Of a stretch of 64,000 bases of DNA, positions 1 through 9,211 are shown piece after piece. The DNA is from Actinokineospora auranticolor (lineage in GTDB: Bacteria > Actinomycetota > Actinomycetes > Mycobacteriales > Pseudonocardiaceae): positions 62,001 to 126,000 of the forward strand of contig NZ_PTIX01000019.1 in assembly GCF_002934265.1 (NCBI RefSeq), read 5' to 3'. Within the stretch, counting starts at the first letter, position 1. Each line of letters starts with the position of its first letter. The notes below the pieces were generated by a model. The model was not told where the DNA came from, ran no database searches, and saw only the letters and a program-made list of their open reading frames with translations. A program made the translations under genes and the position numbers.

Positions 1-1187
1 CCGAGGAGTTCCGCCGGTTAGGCCGCGCGTTCGTGGCGGCGGCGGTGGTGCTGGCGCTGGGCGGGCTGCTGTTCGACATCACCCGCATCCGCCCCTGGGT
101 GTTCGTGGTCGTGCCCGCGACCGCGCTGCTGGTCTTCCCGATGCGCTACGTGCTGCGCCAGCTGCTGCACCGCGCTCGCCGCGAGGGCCGCTGCCTGCTG
201 CCGGTGATGGCCGCGGGCAACCTGGACACCGTCCGCGACCTCATCACCCGCACCCGCGGCGCCGCGCACCTGGGCTGGCGCGTGGACGCGGTGTGCACCA
301 CCGACGGCCTCGGCGAGGGCGTCACCGAGATCGACGGCATCCCGGTGGTCGGGCAGCTGCGCGACCTGGCCACCCACGCCCGCCGCGGCGGGTACCGGAT
401 CGTCGCGGTCACCCCGGACGCCTACTGGACGCCCAAGCGCCTGCAGCAGCTGGCGTGGAAGCTCGAGGGCTCCGGTGCCGAGATGGTCGTCGCGCCGGTG
501 CTGATGGAGGTGGCCGGGCCCCGGCTGCACGTCGACGCCGTGCTCGGCATGCCGCTGCTGCGGGTCTCCGCGCCCTCGTTCACCGGTGTGCGCCGCGTGG
601 TCAAGGACGTCTTCGACAAGGTCGGCGCCGCCATCCTGCTGACCCTGCTGGCCCCGGTCATGATCGCGGTCTCGATCGCCATCGCGGTCGACAACCGCGG
701 ACCGGTGTTCTACAAGCAGCGCCGCGTGGGCAAGGACGGCCGCGAGTTCACCATCGTCAAGTTCCGCACGATGGTGGTCGACGCGCACAAGATGGTCAAC
801 CAGCTCGCCGAGCAGAACGAGGGCCACGGCCTGCTGTTCAAGATGCGCAAGGACCCGCGCGTCACCCGGGTGGGTGCGATTCTGCGCCGCTACTCGATCG
901 ATGAGCTGCCGCAGCTGTTCAACGTGATCGCGGGCCCGATGTCGCTGGTCGGCCCCCGGCCGCCGCTGCCCGAGGAGAGCGCCCGCTACGCCCCGGACGT
1001 GCGCCGCCGCCTGCTGGTCAAGCCCGGCCTCACCGGCCTGTGGCAGGTCAGCGGCCGCAGCGACCTCCCGTGGGAGGAAGCGGTCCGGCTCGACCTGCGC
1101 TACGTCGAGGACTGGTCGCTCGCGCTCGACGCGGTCATCCTGTGGAAGACGTTCCGCGCGGTGTTCACCGGTCAGGGCGCGTACTAG
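1..1187 (+). CDS. Polyprenyl-phosphate sugar phosphotransferase (EPS priming enzyme), 5' truncated
   Basis: The reading frame is open to the left edge, so the N-terminus lies outside the window; the GTG at 33 is only an internal codon. The family transfers a sugar-1-phosphate from a nucleotide sugar to undecaprenyl phosphate, the first step of glycan repeat-unit assembly at the inner face of the membrane. The visible N-terminal part has hydrophobic segments and a flavodoxin/CoA-binding-like region, then a membrane segment followed by the catalytic block: the GPVFYKQRRVG and KFRTM motifs, DELPQLFNV and SLVGPRPPLPEE. This is the WbaP/CpsE/bacterial sugar transferase signature in the long-form architecture. 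It ends 97 bases before the oxidoreductase gene and opens the glycan locus. Sugar specificity cannot be read from sequence. Confidence 0.93.
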   Translation, partial: EEFRRLGRAFVAAAVVLALGGLLFDITRIRPWVFVVVPATALLVFPMRYVLRQLLHRARREGRCLLPVMAAGNLDTVRDLITRTRGAAHLGWRVDAVCTTDGLGEGVTEIDGIPVVGQLRDLATHARRGGYRIVAVTPDAYWTPKRLQQLAWKLEGSGAEMVVAPVLMEVAGPRLHVDAVLGMPLLRVSAPSFTGVRRVVKDVFDKVGAAILLTLLAPVMIAVSIAIAVDNRGPVFYKQRRVGKDGREFTIVKFRTMVVDAHKMVNQLAEQNEGHGLLFKMRKDPRVTRVGAILRRYSIDELPQLFNVIAGPMSLVGPRPPLPEESARYAPDVRRRLLVKPGLTGLWQVSGRSDLPWEEAVRLDLRYVEDWSLALDAVILWKTFRAVFTGQGAY

Positions 1188-1284
1188 GCGCGTTCTGCTT
1201 CTGGGGGGAAGCAATCGAAACCCCCGGATCGGCGCAGGGGCCGGCCCGGGCGGGAACCACAGGCAACACATAAGGGGATTCAGC

Positions 1285-2373
1285 GTGGGAACGATCGGGC
1301 TAGCCGTCATCGGCGCGGGGTACTGGGGGCCGAACCTGGTGCGCAACGCGCAGGCCACGCCGGGGCTGCGGCTGCGGTACCTGTGCGACCTCGACGCCGA
1401 CCGGGCCCGCCGGGTGCTCGGCGAGTACTCCACCGTCGCGGTCTCGGACTCGCTCGACGAGGTGCTGGCCGACCCGTCGGTCGACGCGGTGGCCATCGCC
1501 ACCCCGGCGGCCACCCACCTGCCGGTCGCCATGGCCGCGCTGGAGGCGGGCAAGCACGTGCTGGTGGAGAAGCCCCTCGCCGCGACCTACGCCGAGGGCC
1601 GCCAGCTCGTCGAGGCCGCCGACCGGCGCGGCCTGACCCTGATGCTCGACCACACCTACTGCTACACCGCGGCCGTGCAGCACCTGCGCGACCTGGTCCG
1701 CGGCGGCGGCATCGGCTCAGTGCAGTACCTGGACTCGGTGCGGATCAACCTCGGCCTTGTCCAGCCCGACGTGGACGTGCTCTGGGACCTGGCCCCGCAC
1801 GACCTGTCGATCTTCCTGTCGATCCTGCCGGAGGGCGTGCAGCCGATCGCGGTCGCCGCGCACGGCTCGGACCCGATCGGCGCGGGGCGCGCGTGCGTCG
1901 CCCATCTGACCATCGAGCTGACCGGCGGGGCCATGGCCCACGTGCACGTCAACTGGCTGTCCCCGACCAAGGTCCGCACGATGATCATCGGTGGCTCCGC
2001 GCGCACCGTGGTCTTCGACGACCTGAACCCGGCCCAGCGCGTCGCCATCTACGACCGCGGCGTGGACCGCAAGGAGGCGGGGGAGGTCGGCGCCGGTGAG
2101 CGCGCCCAGACCCTGATCTCCTACCGGACCGGCGACATGGTCGCCCCCGCGCTGCCGGAGAAGGAGGCGCTGCGCTCGGTCATGGCCGAGTTCCACGCCT
2201 CGATCACCGAGAGCCGCCCGCCGCTGACCGACGGCCGCTCCGGCCTGCAGGTGCTGTCCATCCTGGAGGCCGCGTCCGCGAGCCTGGCCCAGGGCGGCGC
2301 CTTCCTACCCATCCTCGGCGGCGAGTTCGCCGCCTCGAACACCGACAGCAGCACCGAGGGAGCCAACGCATGA
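1285..2373 (+). CDS. Gfo/Idh/MocA family NAD-dependent oxidoreductase
   Basis: GTG start preceded by AAGGGG. The 362-residue protein starts with a Rossmann dinucleotide fold (GAGYWGPN, residues 7-14) and has the family EKP motif with Lys96, then a C-terminal beta-sheet domain. Relatives in glycan clusters (WlbA/WbpB type) oxidise C3 of a UDP-acetamido-uronic acid to a 3-keto sugar, the substrate for a DegT aminotransferase. The neighbours (epimerase, two DegT aminotransferases, hexapeptide acetyltransferase) fit that pathway. It overlaps the next gene by ATGA, so translation is probably coupled. The exact sugar is inference; other Gfo/Idh/MocA enzymes act on inositols or other hexoses. Confidence 0.88.
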   Translation: MGTIGLAVIGAGYWGPNLVRNAQATPGLRLRYLCDLDADRARRVLGEYSTVAVSDSLDEVLADPSVDAVAIATPAATHLPVAMAALEAGKHVLVEKPLAATYAEGRQLVEAADRRGLTLMLDHTYCYTAAVQHLRDLVRGGGIGSVQYLDSVRINLGLVQPDVDVLWDLAPHDLSIFLSILPEGVQPIAVAAHGSDPIGAGRACVAHLTIELTGGAMAHVHVNWLSPTKVRTMIIGGSARTVVFDDLNPAQRVAIYDRGVDRKEAGEVGAGERAQTLISYRTGDMVAPALPEKEALRSVMAEFHASITESRPPLTDGRSGLQVLSILEAASASLAQGGAFLPILGGEFAASNTDSSTEGANA

Positions 2374-3380
2374 GCGCGCAGCCGATCGAGGGCCAGCGCA
2401 TCCTGGTCACCGGCGGTGCCGGGACCATCGGGTCCTCCGTCGTGGACCAGCTGATCGCCGCGGGCGCCGCCGAGGTGACCGTGCTGGACAACCTGGTCCG
2501 CGGCCGCCGGGAGAACCTGGCCGACGCGGTCGCCGCCGGTGGCGACCGGGTGCGCCTGGTCGAGGGCGACATCAACGACCGCGCGCTGGTGCACGACCTG
2601 ACCAAGGGCCGGGACCTGGTGTTCCACCTGGCCGCCATCCGCATCACGCAGTGCGCCGAGGAGCCCCGGCTGGCGCTGGAGAGCCTGGTCGACGGCACCT
2701 TCACCGTCATCGAGGCGGCGGCGGAGCACGGCGTCAAGAAGGTCATCGCGTCCTCGTCGGCGTCGGTGTACGGCCTGGCCGAGTCGTTCCCGACGACCGA
2801 GCGGCACCACCCGTACAACAACGACACCTTCTACGGCGCCGCGAAGGCGTTCAACGAGGGCATGCTGCGCAGCTTCAAGGCCATGTACGACCTGGACTAC
2901 GTCGCGCTGCGCTACTTCAACGTCTACGGTCCGCGTATGGACGTGCACGGCCTCTACACCGAGGTCCTCATCCGCTGGATGGAGCGCATCGTCGAGGGCA
3001 AGCCGCCGCTGATCTTCGGCGACGGCGCGCAGACGATGGACTTCGTGCACGTGCACGACATCGCCCGGGCCAACCTGCTGGCCGCCAAGGCGGACGTCAC
3101 CGACACCGTCTACAACATCGCCAGCTCCAGCGAGACCAGCCTGCTCGGCCTGGCCAAGGCGCTGCTCGGCGCGATGGACTCCGACCTCGGCGTCGAGCAC
3201 GGCCCCGAGCGCAAGGTCAACGGTGTCACCCGTCGCCTGGCCGACATCACCGCCGTCGAGCGCGACCTGGGCTGGAAGCCGGAGATCGGTCTGCACGACG
3301 GTCTGCGCGGCCTGGTCGACTGGTGGCGCGCTGAGAAAGAAATCGCCGCGAAGGCCGGCGCCGGGGAGGGCGCGCTCTGA
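2370..3380 (+). CDS. NAD-dependent epimerase/dehydratase (extended SDR)
   Basis: 336 residues. The N-terminal NAD motif GGAGTIG (residues 15-21) and the catalytic YxxxK pair (Tyr155, Lys159) are intact, and the extended-SDR pattern RYFNVYGPRM follows. This is the nucleotide-sugar epimerase/4,6-dehydratase family, closest in style to UDP-hexose 4-epimerases (GalE/WbpP). It sits between the Gfo/Idh/MocA enzyme (4-base overlap) and a DegT aminotransferase (TGATG overlap), so it acts on the same nucleotide-sugar pool. Whether it epimerises C4 or dehydrates cannot be told from motifs alone. Confidence 0.88.
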   Translation: MSAQPIEGQRILVTGGAGTIGSSVVDQLIAAGAAEVTVLDNLVRGRRENLADAVAAGGDRVRLVEGDINDRALVHDLTKGRDLVFHLAAIRITQCAEEPRLALESLVDGTFTVIEAAAEHGVKKVIASSSASVYGLAESFPTTERHHPYNNDTFYGAAKAFNEGMLRSFKAMYDLDYVALRYFNVYGPRMDVHGLYTEVLIRWMERIVEGKPPLIFGDGAQTMDFVHVHDIARANLLAAKADVTDTVYNIASSSETSLLGLAKALLGAMDSDLGVEHGPERKVNGVTRRLADITAVERDLGWKPEIGLHDGLRGLVDWWRAEKEIAAKAGAGEGAL

Positions 3381-4507
3381 TGGCGATCCCCGTCATGAAG
3401 CCGCTGCTCGGCGAGGAGGAAGCCCTCGCCGCGGCGGAGGCCGTGCGCTCCGGCTGGGTGGCGCAGGGTCCCCGGGTGGCGAAGTTCGAGCAGGAGTTCG
3501 CCGCGCGCGTCGGCGCCGAGCACGGCATCGCCGTGTCCAGCTGCACCACCGCGCTGCACCTGTGCCTGCACCTGCTGGGTGTCCAGGCCGGTGACGAGGT
3601 CGTCGTGCCGTCGCTGTCGTTCATCGCGACCGCCAACGCCGTGCGCTACTGCGGCGGCACCCCGGTGTTCGCCGACGTCGACCCGCTGACCGGCAACCTC
3701 ACCGCCGAGACCGTCGCCGCGGCCATCACCCCGGCCACCAAGGCCGTGCTGGTCGTGCACCAGGGCGGTGTGCCCGCGGACGTCAAGTCGATCGTCGCCG
3801 CGGCCGGGGACATCCCGGTCGTGGAGGACGCCGCCTGCGCCGCCGGGTCCACCTTGGACGGCAAGCCGGTCGGCAGCGGCGCGCTGCTGGCCGCCTGGTC
3901 GTTCCACCCGCGCAAGCTGCTCACCACCGGTGAGGGCGGCATGGTGACCACCGACAACGCCGAGTGGGCCACCCGCCTGCGCAGGCTCCGCGAGCACGGC
4001 ATGAGCATGTCGGCCGCGGACCGGCACGCGGCGGGCGGCGCGGTCGTCGAGTCCTATGTGGAGACCGCGTTCAACTACCGGCTGACCGACATCCAGGCCG
4101 CCGTCGGCCTGGTGCAGCTCGGCCGCCTCGACGGCATCGTCGAGCAGCGCCGGGCGCTCGCCGCGCGGTACCACGAGCTGCTGGCCCCGCTGGGCCTGCG
4201 CGCGGTCACCGACCCGGCGCACGGCACCACGAACTACCAGTCGTTCTGGGTCGCGCTGCCCGAGGACGCGCCACCGCTGCTGGACGTGCTGTCGAGCCTG
4301 GCCGCGGCCGGTGTCTCGGCCCGCCGGGGCATCATGGCCGCGCACCTGGAGCCCGCGTACGACGGCCACCCGCACCCGGCGCTGCCCGGCACCGAGGAGC
4401 TGGCCAGGCGCTCGCTCATCCTGCCGCTGCACCACGAGCTGACCGACGCCGACCAGAAGCACGTGGTCGGCGCCCTCGCCGAGGCGCTGGGGTTGGTGGC
4501 CAAGTGA
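3380..4507 (+). CDS. DegT/DnrJ/EryC1/StrS family sugar aminotransferase (first copy)
   Basis: 375 residues, normal for the family. PLP-dependent transamination of a keto nucleotide sugar. The internal aldimine lysine is Lys179 in the FHPRKLLTTGEGG block. The protein begins directly with the MKPLLGEEE/AVRSGW N-terminal helix typical of this family, so the ATG that overlaps the preceding TGA is the likely start. A second, divergent member lies at 9212, so the locus probably makes two amino sugars, or aminates two positions of one. The stop overlaps the GTG of the glycosyltransferase that follows. Confidence 0.92.
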   Translation: MAIPVMKPLLGEEEALAAAEAVRSGWVAQGPRVAKFEQEFAARVGAEHGIAVSSCTTALHLCLHLLGVQAGDEVVVPSLSFIATANAVRYCGGTPVFADVDPLTGNLTAETVAAAITPATKAVLVVHQGGVPADVKSIVAAAGDIPVVEDAACAAGSTLDGKPVGSGALLAAWSFHPRKLLTTGEGGMVTTDNAEWATRLRRLREHGMSMSAADRHAAGGAVVESYVETAFNYRLTDIQAAVGLVQLGRLDGIVEQRRALAARYHELLAPLGLRAVTDPAHGTTNYQSFWVALPEDAPPLLDVLSSLAAAGVSARRGIMAAHLEPAYDGHPHPALPGTEELARRSLILPLHHELTDADQKHVVGALAEALGLVAK

Positions 4508-6612
4508 CCACCGGGGTCGGGGGACAGCGGTACCAGCGTCCGGTCGCCATCGTGATCGTGACCTACAACAGCGCCGACGTGATCGGCGACTGCCTGCGCG
4601 CCCTGCCCGCCGCCCTCGAGGGCGCGGGCGAGGCGCGCGTGATCGTGGTCGACAACGCGTCGACCGACGACACCGCGGGCGCGGTGGCGGCGGCCGACAC
4701 CGAGGCCAAGGTCGTGCACCGACCCGGCAACGACGGTTTCGCCGCGGGCGTCAACACCGGCTTCGCGCACGCCGACGGCTGCGACGTGCTGGTGCTCAAC
4801 GCCGACATCCGGTTGGCCCCCGGCGCCGTCGCGGCGCTGCGCGCGGCCGTGCGGCCCGGGGTCGGCATCGTGGCGCCGAAGCTGACCGAGCCGGACGGCC
4901 GGGTGCAGCACTCGCTGCGCCGCACCCCCAGCGTGCTGCGCACCCTGGGCGAGGCCGTGCTCGGCGGCAGGCGCGCGGGCCGCTTCGGCGCGCTCGGCGA
5001 GACCGTCACCAGCCCCGGCGCCTACGAGCGCCCGGGCCGGGTGGACTGGGCGACCGGCGCGGCCTGGCTGGTCACCCGCGAGTGCATCGACGAGATCGGC
5101 CCGATCGAAGAGCGCTACCTGCTGTACTCGGAGGAGACCGAGTTCATGCTGCGGGCGGGCGCGCGCGGGTACGCGACCGTCTACGAGCCCTCCGCGCAGG
5201 CCGTCCACCTGGGTGGCGAGTCCGGCACGTCGCCGCGGCTGTGGTCCCTTGTGGTCACCAACAAGGTCCGGCTGCACCGCGAGCGGCACGGCAAGGTCGC
5301 CGCCGCCGCCATGTGGGGCGCGGTGCTGGTCAACAGCGCGCCCCGCGCGCTGCGCGGCGCCGAGACGCACAAGGCCGCGGTCAAGGCGCTGCTGTCGTAC
5401 CGCCGCTGGCCCGCTCCGCTGGACTCCAAGTCCGGTGTGGACAAGAAGGCCAAGGACGCCCCGCCGTACGTGTGCTTCTCCGCGCAGGACTGGTGGTACC
5501 ACAACCAGGCGCACTCGGACTTCCAGCTGATGACCCGGGTCGCCGAGCACCGCAAGGTGCTGCTGGTCAACAGCATCGGGCTGCGCATGCCCACGCCGGG
5601 CAAGAGCACCCAGTTCCTGCGCCGCATCCTGCGCAAGGCGGGTAGCGTCGCCAAGCTGGTGCGCCGCCCGCTGCCGGACGTGCCCGGCTACTACGTGATG
5701 ACCCCGCTGCCGCTGCCCTTCTACGGCAGCGAGCGGGTGCGCGCGCTGGGCGCCAAGCTGGTCCGCGCGCAGGTTCGGGCCGTGTGCGCGGTGCTGCGGA
5801 TGCCCAACCCGATCGTGGTCGCCACCATCCCCACCGCGTGGGACGTGGTGCAGGGCATGCCGCACCGCAAGCTGGTGTTCAACCGGTCCGACCGGCACTC
5901 GGCGTTCCCCGAGGCCGACCAGACCACCATCGCCGCGCTCGAGGACAAGCTGCTCGGCGGCAGCGACCACGTCCTCTACGTCAGCCGCCAGCTGCAGGGC
6001 GAGGAGTCCGGGCTCACCCAGGACCGGGCGCACTTCCTCGACCACGGGGTCGACCTGCGGCACTTCCAGCGCCGCGACCGGCTGCCCGCGGACATCGCGA
6101 GCATCCCCGGCCCGCGCATCGGGTTCTTCGGCAGCCTCGACGACTACCTGGTCGACTTCGACCTGCTGGAGCGGCTGGCGCAGGAGTTCCCCGAGGCCTC
6201 GCTGGTGCTCATCGGCGACGCGACGCTGTCCATGGAGCGCTTCGCGAAGTACCCGAACGTGCACTGGCTGGACTTCCGCCCGTACGCCGAGATCCCGGCC
6301 TACGGCACCGGCTTCGACGTGGCGATCATGCCGTGGCTGGACAACGACTGGATCAAGCACGCCAACCCGATCAAGATGAAGGAGTACCTGGCCCTCGGCC
6401 TCGCCGTGGTCAGCACCGACTTCCCCGAGGTGCACCAGTACCCCGAGCTCATCCGGATCGCGCGCGGCCACGACGCGTTCGTCGAGGCGGTGCGGGCGAC
6501 CATCGAGGACGGCGGTCTCTCCACTGTGGAGGGACGGCGGCAGGCGGTGCTGCCCGCGTCCTGGGACTCTCGGGCCCGGCAGTTGATGGACCTGGCCGAA
6601 GGGCAGCGGTAG
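4504..6612 (+). CDS. Two-domain glycosyltransferase: GT2 N-terminus fused to TuaH-like GT4/GT1 C-terminus
   Basis: GTG start overlapping the upstream stop (GTGA) gives 702 residues. Residues about 14-310 are a GT-A fold GT2 domain: VAIVIVTYNSADVIGDC at the start, VIVVDNAST, and the DxD-like VLNADIRL. Residues about 375-700 are a second transferase-like domain with a GT-B C-terminal half (IGFFGSLDDYLVDFDLL, LVLIGDA, YLALGLAVVSTDFPEV) resembling TuaH of teichuronic acid synthesis. A single polypeptide could add two successive sugars. No stop or frame change separates the halves. Both halves have the same base composition as neighbours. Acceptors are unknown. Confidence 0.85.
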   Translation: MTTGVGGQRYQRPVAIVIVTYNSADVIGDCLRALPAALEGAGEARVIVVDNASTDDTAGAVAAADTEAKVVHRPGNDGFAAGVNTGFAHADGCDVLVLNADIRLAPGAVAALRAAVRPGVGIVAPKLTEPDGRVQHSLRRTPSVLRTLGEAVLGGRRAGRFGALGETVTSPGAYERPGRVDWATGAAWLVTRECIDEIGPIEERYLLYSEETEFMLRAGARGYATVYEPSAQAVHLGGESGTSPRLWSLVVTNKVRLHRERHGKVAAAAMWGAVLVNSAPRALRGAETHKAAVKALLSYRRWPAPLDSKSGVDKKAKDAPPYVCFSAQDWWYHNQAHSDFQLMTRVAEHRKVLLVNSIGLRMPTPGKSTQFLRRILRKAGSVAKLVRRPLPDVPGYYVMTPLPLPFYGSERVRALGAKLVRAQVRAVCAVLRMPNPIVVATIPTAWDVVQGMPHRKLVFNRSDRHSAFPEADQTTIAALEDKLLGGSDHVLYVSRQLQGEESGLTQDRAHFLDHGVDLRHFQRRDRLPADIASIPGPRIGFFGSLDDYLVDFDLLERLAQEFPEASLVLIGDATLSMERFAKYPNVHWLDFRPYAEIPAYGTGFDVAIMPWLDNDWIKHANPIKMKEYLALGLAVVSTDFPEVHQYPELIRIARGHDAFVEAVRATIEDGGLSTVEGRRQAVLPASWDSRARQLMDLAEGQR

Positions 6613-6614
6613 CC

Positions 6615-8468
6615 ATGTGTGGAATCGCCGGAGTGCGCAGGCTCGACGGGGCGCCGGTCGACCCGGCCGTGCTGGTGGAGATGGCCAGGCGGCTGCACCA
6701 CCGCGGCCCCGACGACGCCGGGACCTGGATCGAGGGCTCGACCGGGTTCGCGCACACCCGGCTGTCCATCATCGACCTGGACGCCTCGGTCCAGCCGATG
6801 CTGACCCCGGACCGGCGCCGGGTGATCGCGTTCAACGGCGAGATCCTGAACTACCGGCAGCTGCGCGGGCAGCTCGACTACCCGTTCCGCACCAACGGCG
6901 ACACGGAGACGCTGCTCGCGCTGTTCGAGCGCGACGGCATCGACGCGATCACCAAGGCGCGCGGGCAGTTCGCCCTGGCCCTGCACGACGAGGACAGCGG
7001 TGAGCTGCACCTGGTCCGCGACCGGCTCGGCATCCTGCCGCTGTACTACTACCTCGACGCCGAGGTCTTCGCGTTCGCCTCGGAGATCAAGGCGCTGCTG
7101 CCCGCCATCGGCGACCGGGGGGTGGACACCGCCAGCCTGCACGACTACCTGGCGCACCGCTCGGTCCCCGCGCCGTACACCCTGGTCGAGGGCGTGCGGA
7201 AGGTGCCGCAGGGGCACCGGCTGACGCTGGGCCGCGACGGCCAGGTGCGGCTGCGCGCGTACTGGCAGATCCCGGCCAACGCGGCGCACCGCGACGTCAC
7301 CCCGGAGGAGGCCGTCCGGCTGGTCGCCGACGGGCTCGACGCCTCGATCGACGACGCGCTGGTCGCGGACGTGCCGGTCGGCGCGTACCTGTCCGGCGGC
7401 ATCGACTCCAGCCTGATCTCCGCGTTGGCCGCGCGGGCCAAGGGCGAGGGCGGCCTGCACACCTTCTCCGCCGGGTTCGGCGACCCCCGGGTCGACGAGC
7501 TGGACTGGGCGCGCAAGGTGTCCGGCATCGTCGGCAGCGAGCACCACGAGGTCATCGTCACCGCCGACGACTTCAAGGACTCCTGGTCCAAGCTGAGCTG
7601 GCACCGGGACGCGCCGCTGTCCGAGCCCGCCGACGTGGCCGTGTTCAAGCTGGCCGAACTGGCCCGCAGGCAGGTCAAGGTCGTGCTCTCCGGCGAGGGC
7701 AGCGACGAGCTGTTCGGCGGCTACCCCAAGTACCGCTTCGCCCAGGCCACCCGCTGGGCCGGGCTGGTGCCCGCGCCGCTGCGCGGTCGCCTCCTGCCCC
7801 GGTTGGAGCGCGCGCTGCCCGCCTCGCGGGCCCGGCTGGGCGTGGCCGTACGGGCCATGGGCGAGGGCAGCTCGGCCGAGCGGATGCGCGGCTGGTTCGC
7901 CCCGTTCACCGAGCGCGAGCGCGACGGCCTGCTCGGCGGCCCCGCCGTGCGCAGCGCCATCGCGCCGTACGAGCGCGGTCGCGGCGACGCGCTGAGCCGG
8001 ATGCTCTACGCCGACTCGCACGCCTGGCTGGCCGACAACCTGCTGGAGCGCGGCGACCGGATGTCCATGGCCGCCTCGCTGGAGCTGCGCCCGCCGTTCC
8101 TCGACCACCGGCTGGTCGAGCTCGCGTTCTCGCTGCCCAGCGCGGTCAAGGTGCGCAACGGCGTGACCAAGTGGGTGGTCAAGGAGGTCGCCCGCCGGTA
8201 CCTGCCCGACGACGTGGTCGACCGGGCCAAGTCCGGCTTCAAGGTGCCGCTGGACGCCTGGTTCCGCGGCGGCCTGCGGGAGATGGCCAACGACCTGCTG
8301 ACCGGCCCGTCGTCCTTCGTCGCGCAGACGCTGGACGCGGTCGCGGTGCGCAGGCTGCTCGCCGAGCACGACGCGGGCACCCGCAACGAGCAGCCGCGGC
8401 TGTGGACGCTGCTGTCGTTGGAGGTCTGGCACCGCGAGTTCGTGAAGTCGCTGCGAGTCGACGCGTGA
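6615..8468 (+). CDS. asnB: Asparagine synthase (glutamine-hydrolysing) family amidotransferase
   Basis: 617 residues starting MCGIAG, where Cys2 is the glutaminase nucleophile after Met removal. The class II glutamine amidotransferase domain (about 1-200) is followed by the ATP-pyrophosphatase synthase domain with YLSGGIDSSL and SGEGSDELFGGYPKY. The start is two bases after the previous stop. In glycan loci such proteins (for example WbpS in O-antigen clusters) amidate the carboxyl group of uronic acids; that role is more likely here than free asparagine synthesis, because the gene is embedded in a sugar operon together with a UDP-sugar dehydrogenase at the locus end. This substrate is inference. 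Confidence 0.9.
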   Translation: MCGIAGVRRLDGAPVDPAVLVEMARRLHHRGPDDAGTWIEGSTGFAHTRLSIIDLDASVQPMLTPDRRRVIAFNGEILNYRQLRGQLDYPFRTNGDTETLLALFERDGIDAITKARGQFALALHDEDSGELHLVRDRLGILPLYYYLDAEVFAFASEIKALLPAIGDRGVDTASLHDYLAHRSVPAPYTLVEGVRKVPQGHRLTLGRDGQVRLRAYWQIPANAAHRDVTPEEAVRLVADGLDASIDDALVADVPVGAYLSGGIDSSLISALAARAKGEGGLHTFSAGFGDPRVDELDWARKVSGIVGSEHHEVIVTADDFKDSWSKLSWHRDAPLSEPADVAVFKLAELARRQVKVVLSGEGSDELFGGYPKYRFAQATRWAGLVPAPLRGRLLPRLERALPASRARLGVAVRAMGEGSSAERMRGWFAPFTERERDGLLGGPAVRSAIAPYERGRGDALSRMLYADSHAWLADNLLERGDRMSMAASLELRPPFLDHRLVELAFSLPSAVKVRNGVTKWVVKEVARRYLPDDVVDRAKSGFKVPLDAWFRGGLREMANDLLTGPSSFVAQTLDAVAVRRLLAEHDAGTRNEQPRLWTLLSLEVWHREFVKSLRVDA

Positions 8469-9103
8469 GCACCCCGCTGCTGCTGGTCGGCGCGGGCGGT
8501 CTGGCTCGGGAGGTGCTCGCGGCGGCGCGCGCGCTGCCCGCGGAGTTCAAGCCGCTGGGCCTGCTCGACGACGACCCGGCCCGGCACGGTGCCGATGTGG
8601 ACGGTCTGACCGTCCTCGGCCCGTCCGAGCTGGTGCACGAGCACACCGACGCGCTCGTGCTGGTCTGCGTCGCCTCGCCCGCGCGCCCCGGTGCCCGGGC
8701 CGCGGTGGTCGAGCGGCTCGGCCTGGCACCCGAGCGCTACGCCACCCTCGTCCACCCCCTGGCCTCCGCGGCCCAGGGGGTGGAGCTGGGTGAGGGCACG
8801 GTCCTGCTGGCAGGCGCCGTGATCACCGCGCCCCAGCGGGTCGGCAGGCACGTGCTGGCGATGCCGCACGTGCTGTTCACCCACGACGACGTCGTCGGCG
8901 ATTTCGCCACCTGCGCGGGGCGGGCCGCGCTCGCGGGCGGGGTGGTCGTCGGCGAGTCCGCGTACCTCGGGGCGGGCTCGCTCGTGCGCCAGGGCCTGCG
9001 GATCGGCGCGTGCGCCGTCATCGGCATGGGGGCCGTCGTGCTGTCCGACGTGCCCGACGGGCAGACCTGGGCCGGAGTGCCCGCGAGGCCGCTCGACAAG
9101 TGA
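8465..9103 (+). CDS. NeuD/PglD-type hexapeptide acetyltransferase
   Basis: GTG start overlapping the asparagine synthase stop (GTGA); 212 residues. The N-terminal Rossmann-like part (LLLVGAGGLAREVL) and the C-terminal left-handed beta-helix of hexapeptide repeats, ending in GMGAVVLSDVPDGQTWAGVPAR, are the arrangement of NeuD/PglD/sialic acid O-acetyltransferases. These acetylate an amino or hydroxyl group of a nucleotide sugar with acetyl-CoA; the likely substrate is the product of one of the two DegT aminotransferases. It is the last gene of the first tightly coupled run; 108 bases separate it from the next start. Confidence 0.87.
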   Translation: MSTPLLLVGAGGLAREVLAAARALPAEFKPLGLLDDDPARHGADVDGLTVLGPSELVHEHTDALVLVCVASPARPGARAAVVERLGLAPERYATLVHPLASAAQGVELGEGTVLLAGAVITAPQRVGRHVLAMPHVLFTHDDVVGDFATCAGRAALAGGVVVGESAYLGAGSLVRQGLRIGACAVIGMGAVVLSDVPDGQTWAGVPARPLDK

Positions 9104-9211
9104 TCGAGTGGTCGTACCCACTCAGGCGCAGCAAAGTCGTCCCTTGTTGCGATGAGTTCTTCGAAGTCGATAAGACCGATCAAGTCGTCACGCCCATTTG
9201 AGGAGAGCCGC

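Noticed and set aside
6300-8432. 710-residue - strand frame
   Set aside because: Shadow of the asparagine synthase gene, which has full catalytic motifs on the other strand.
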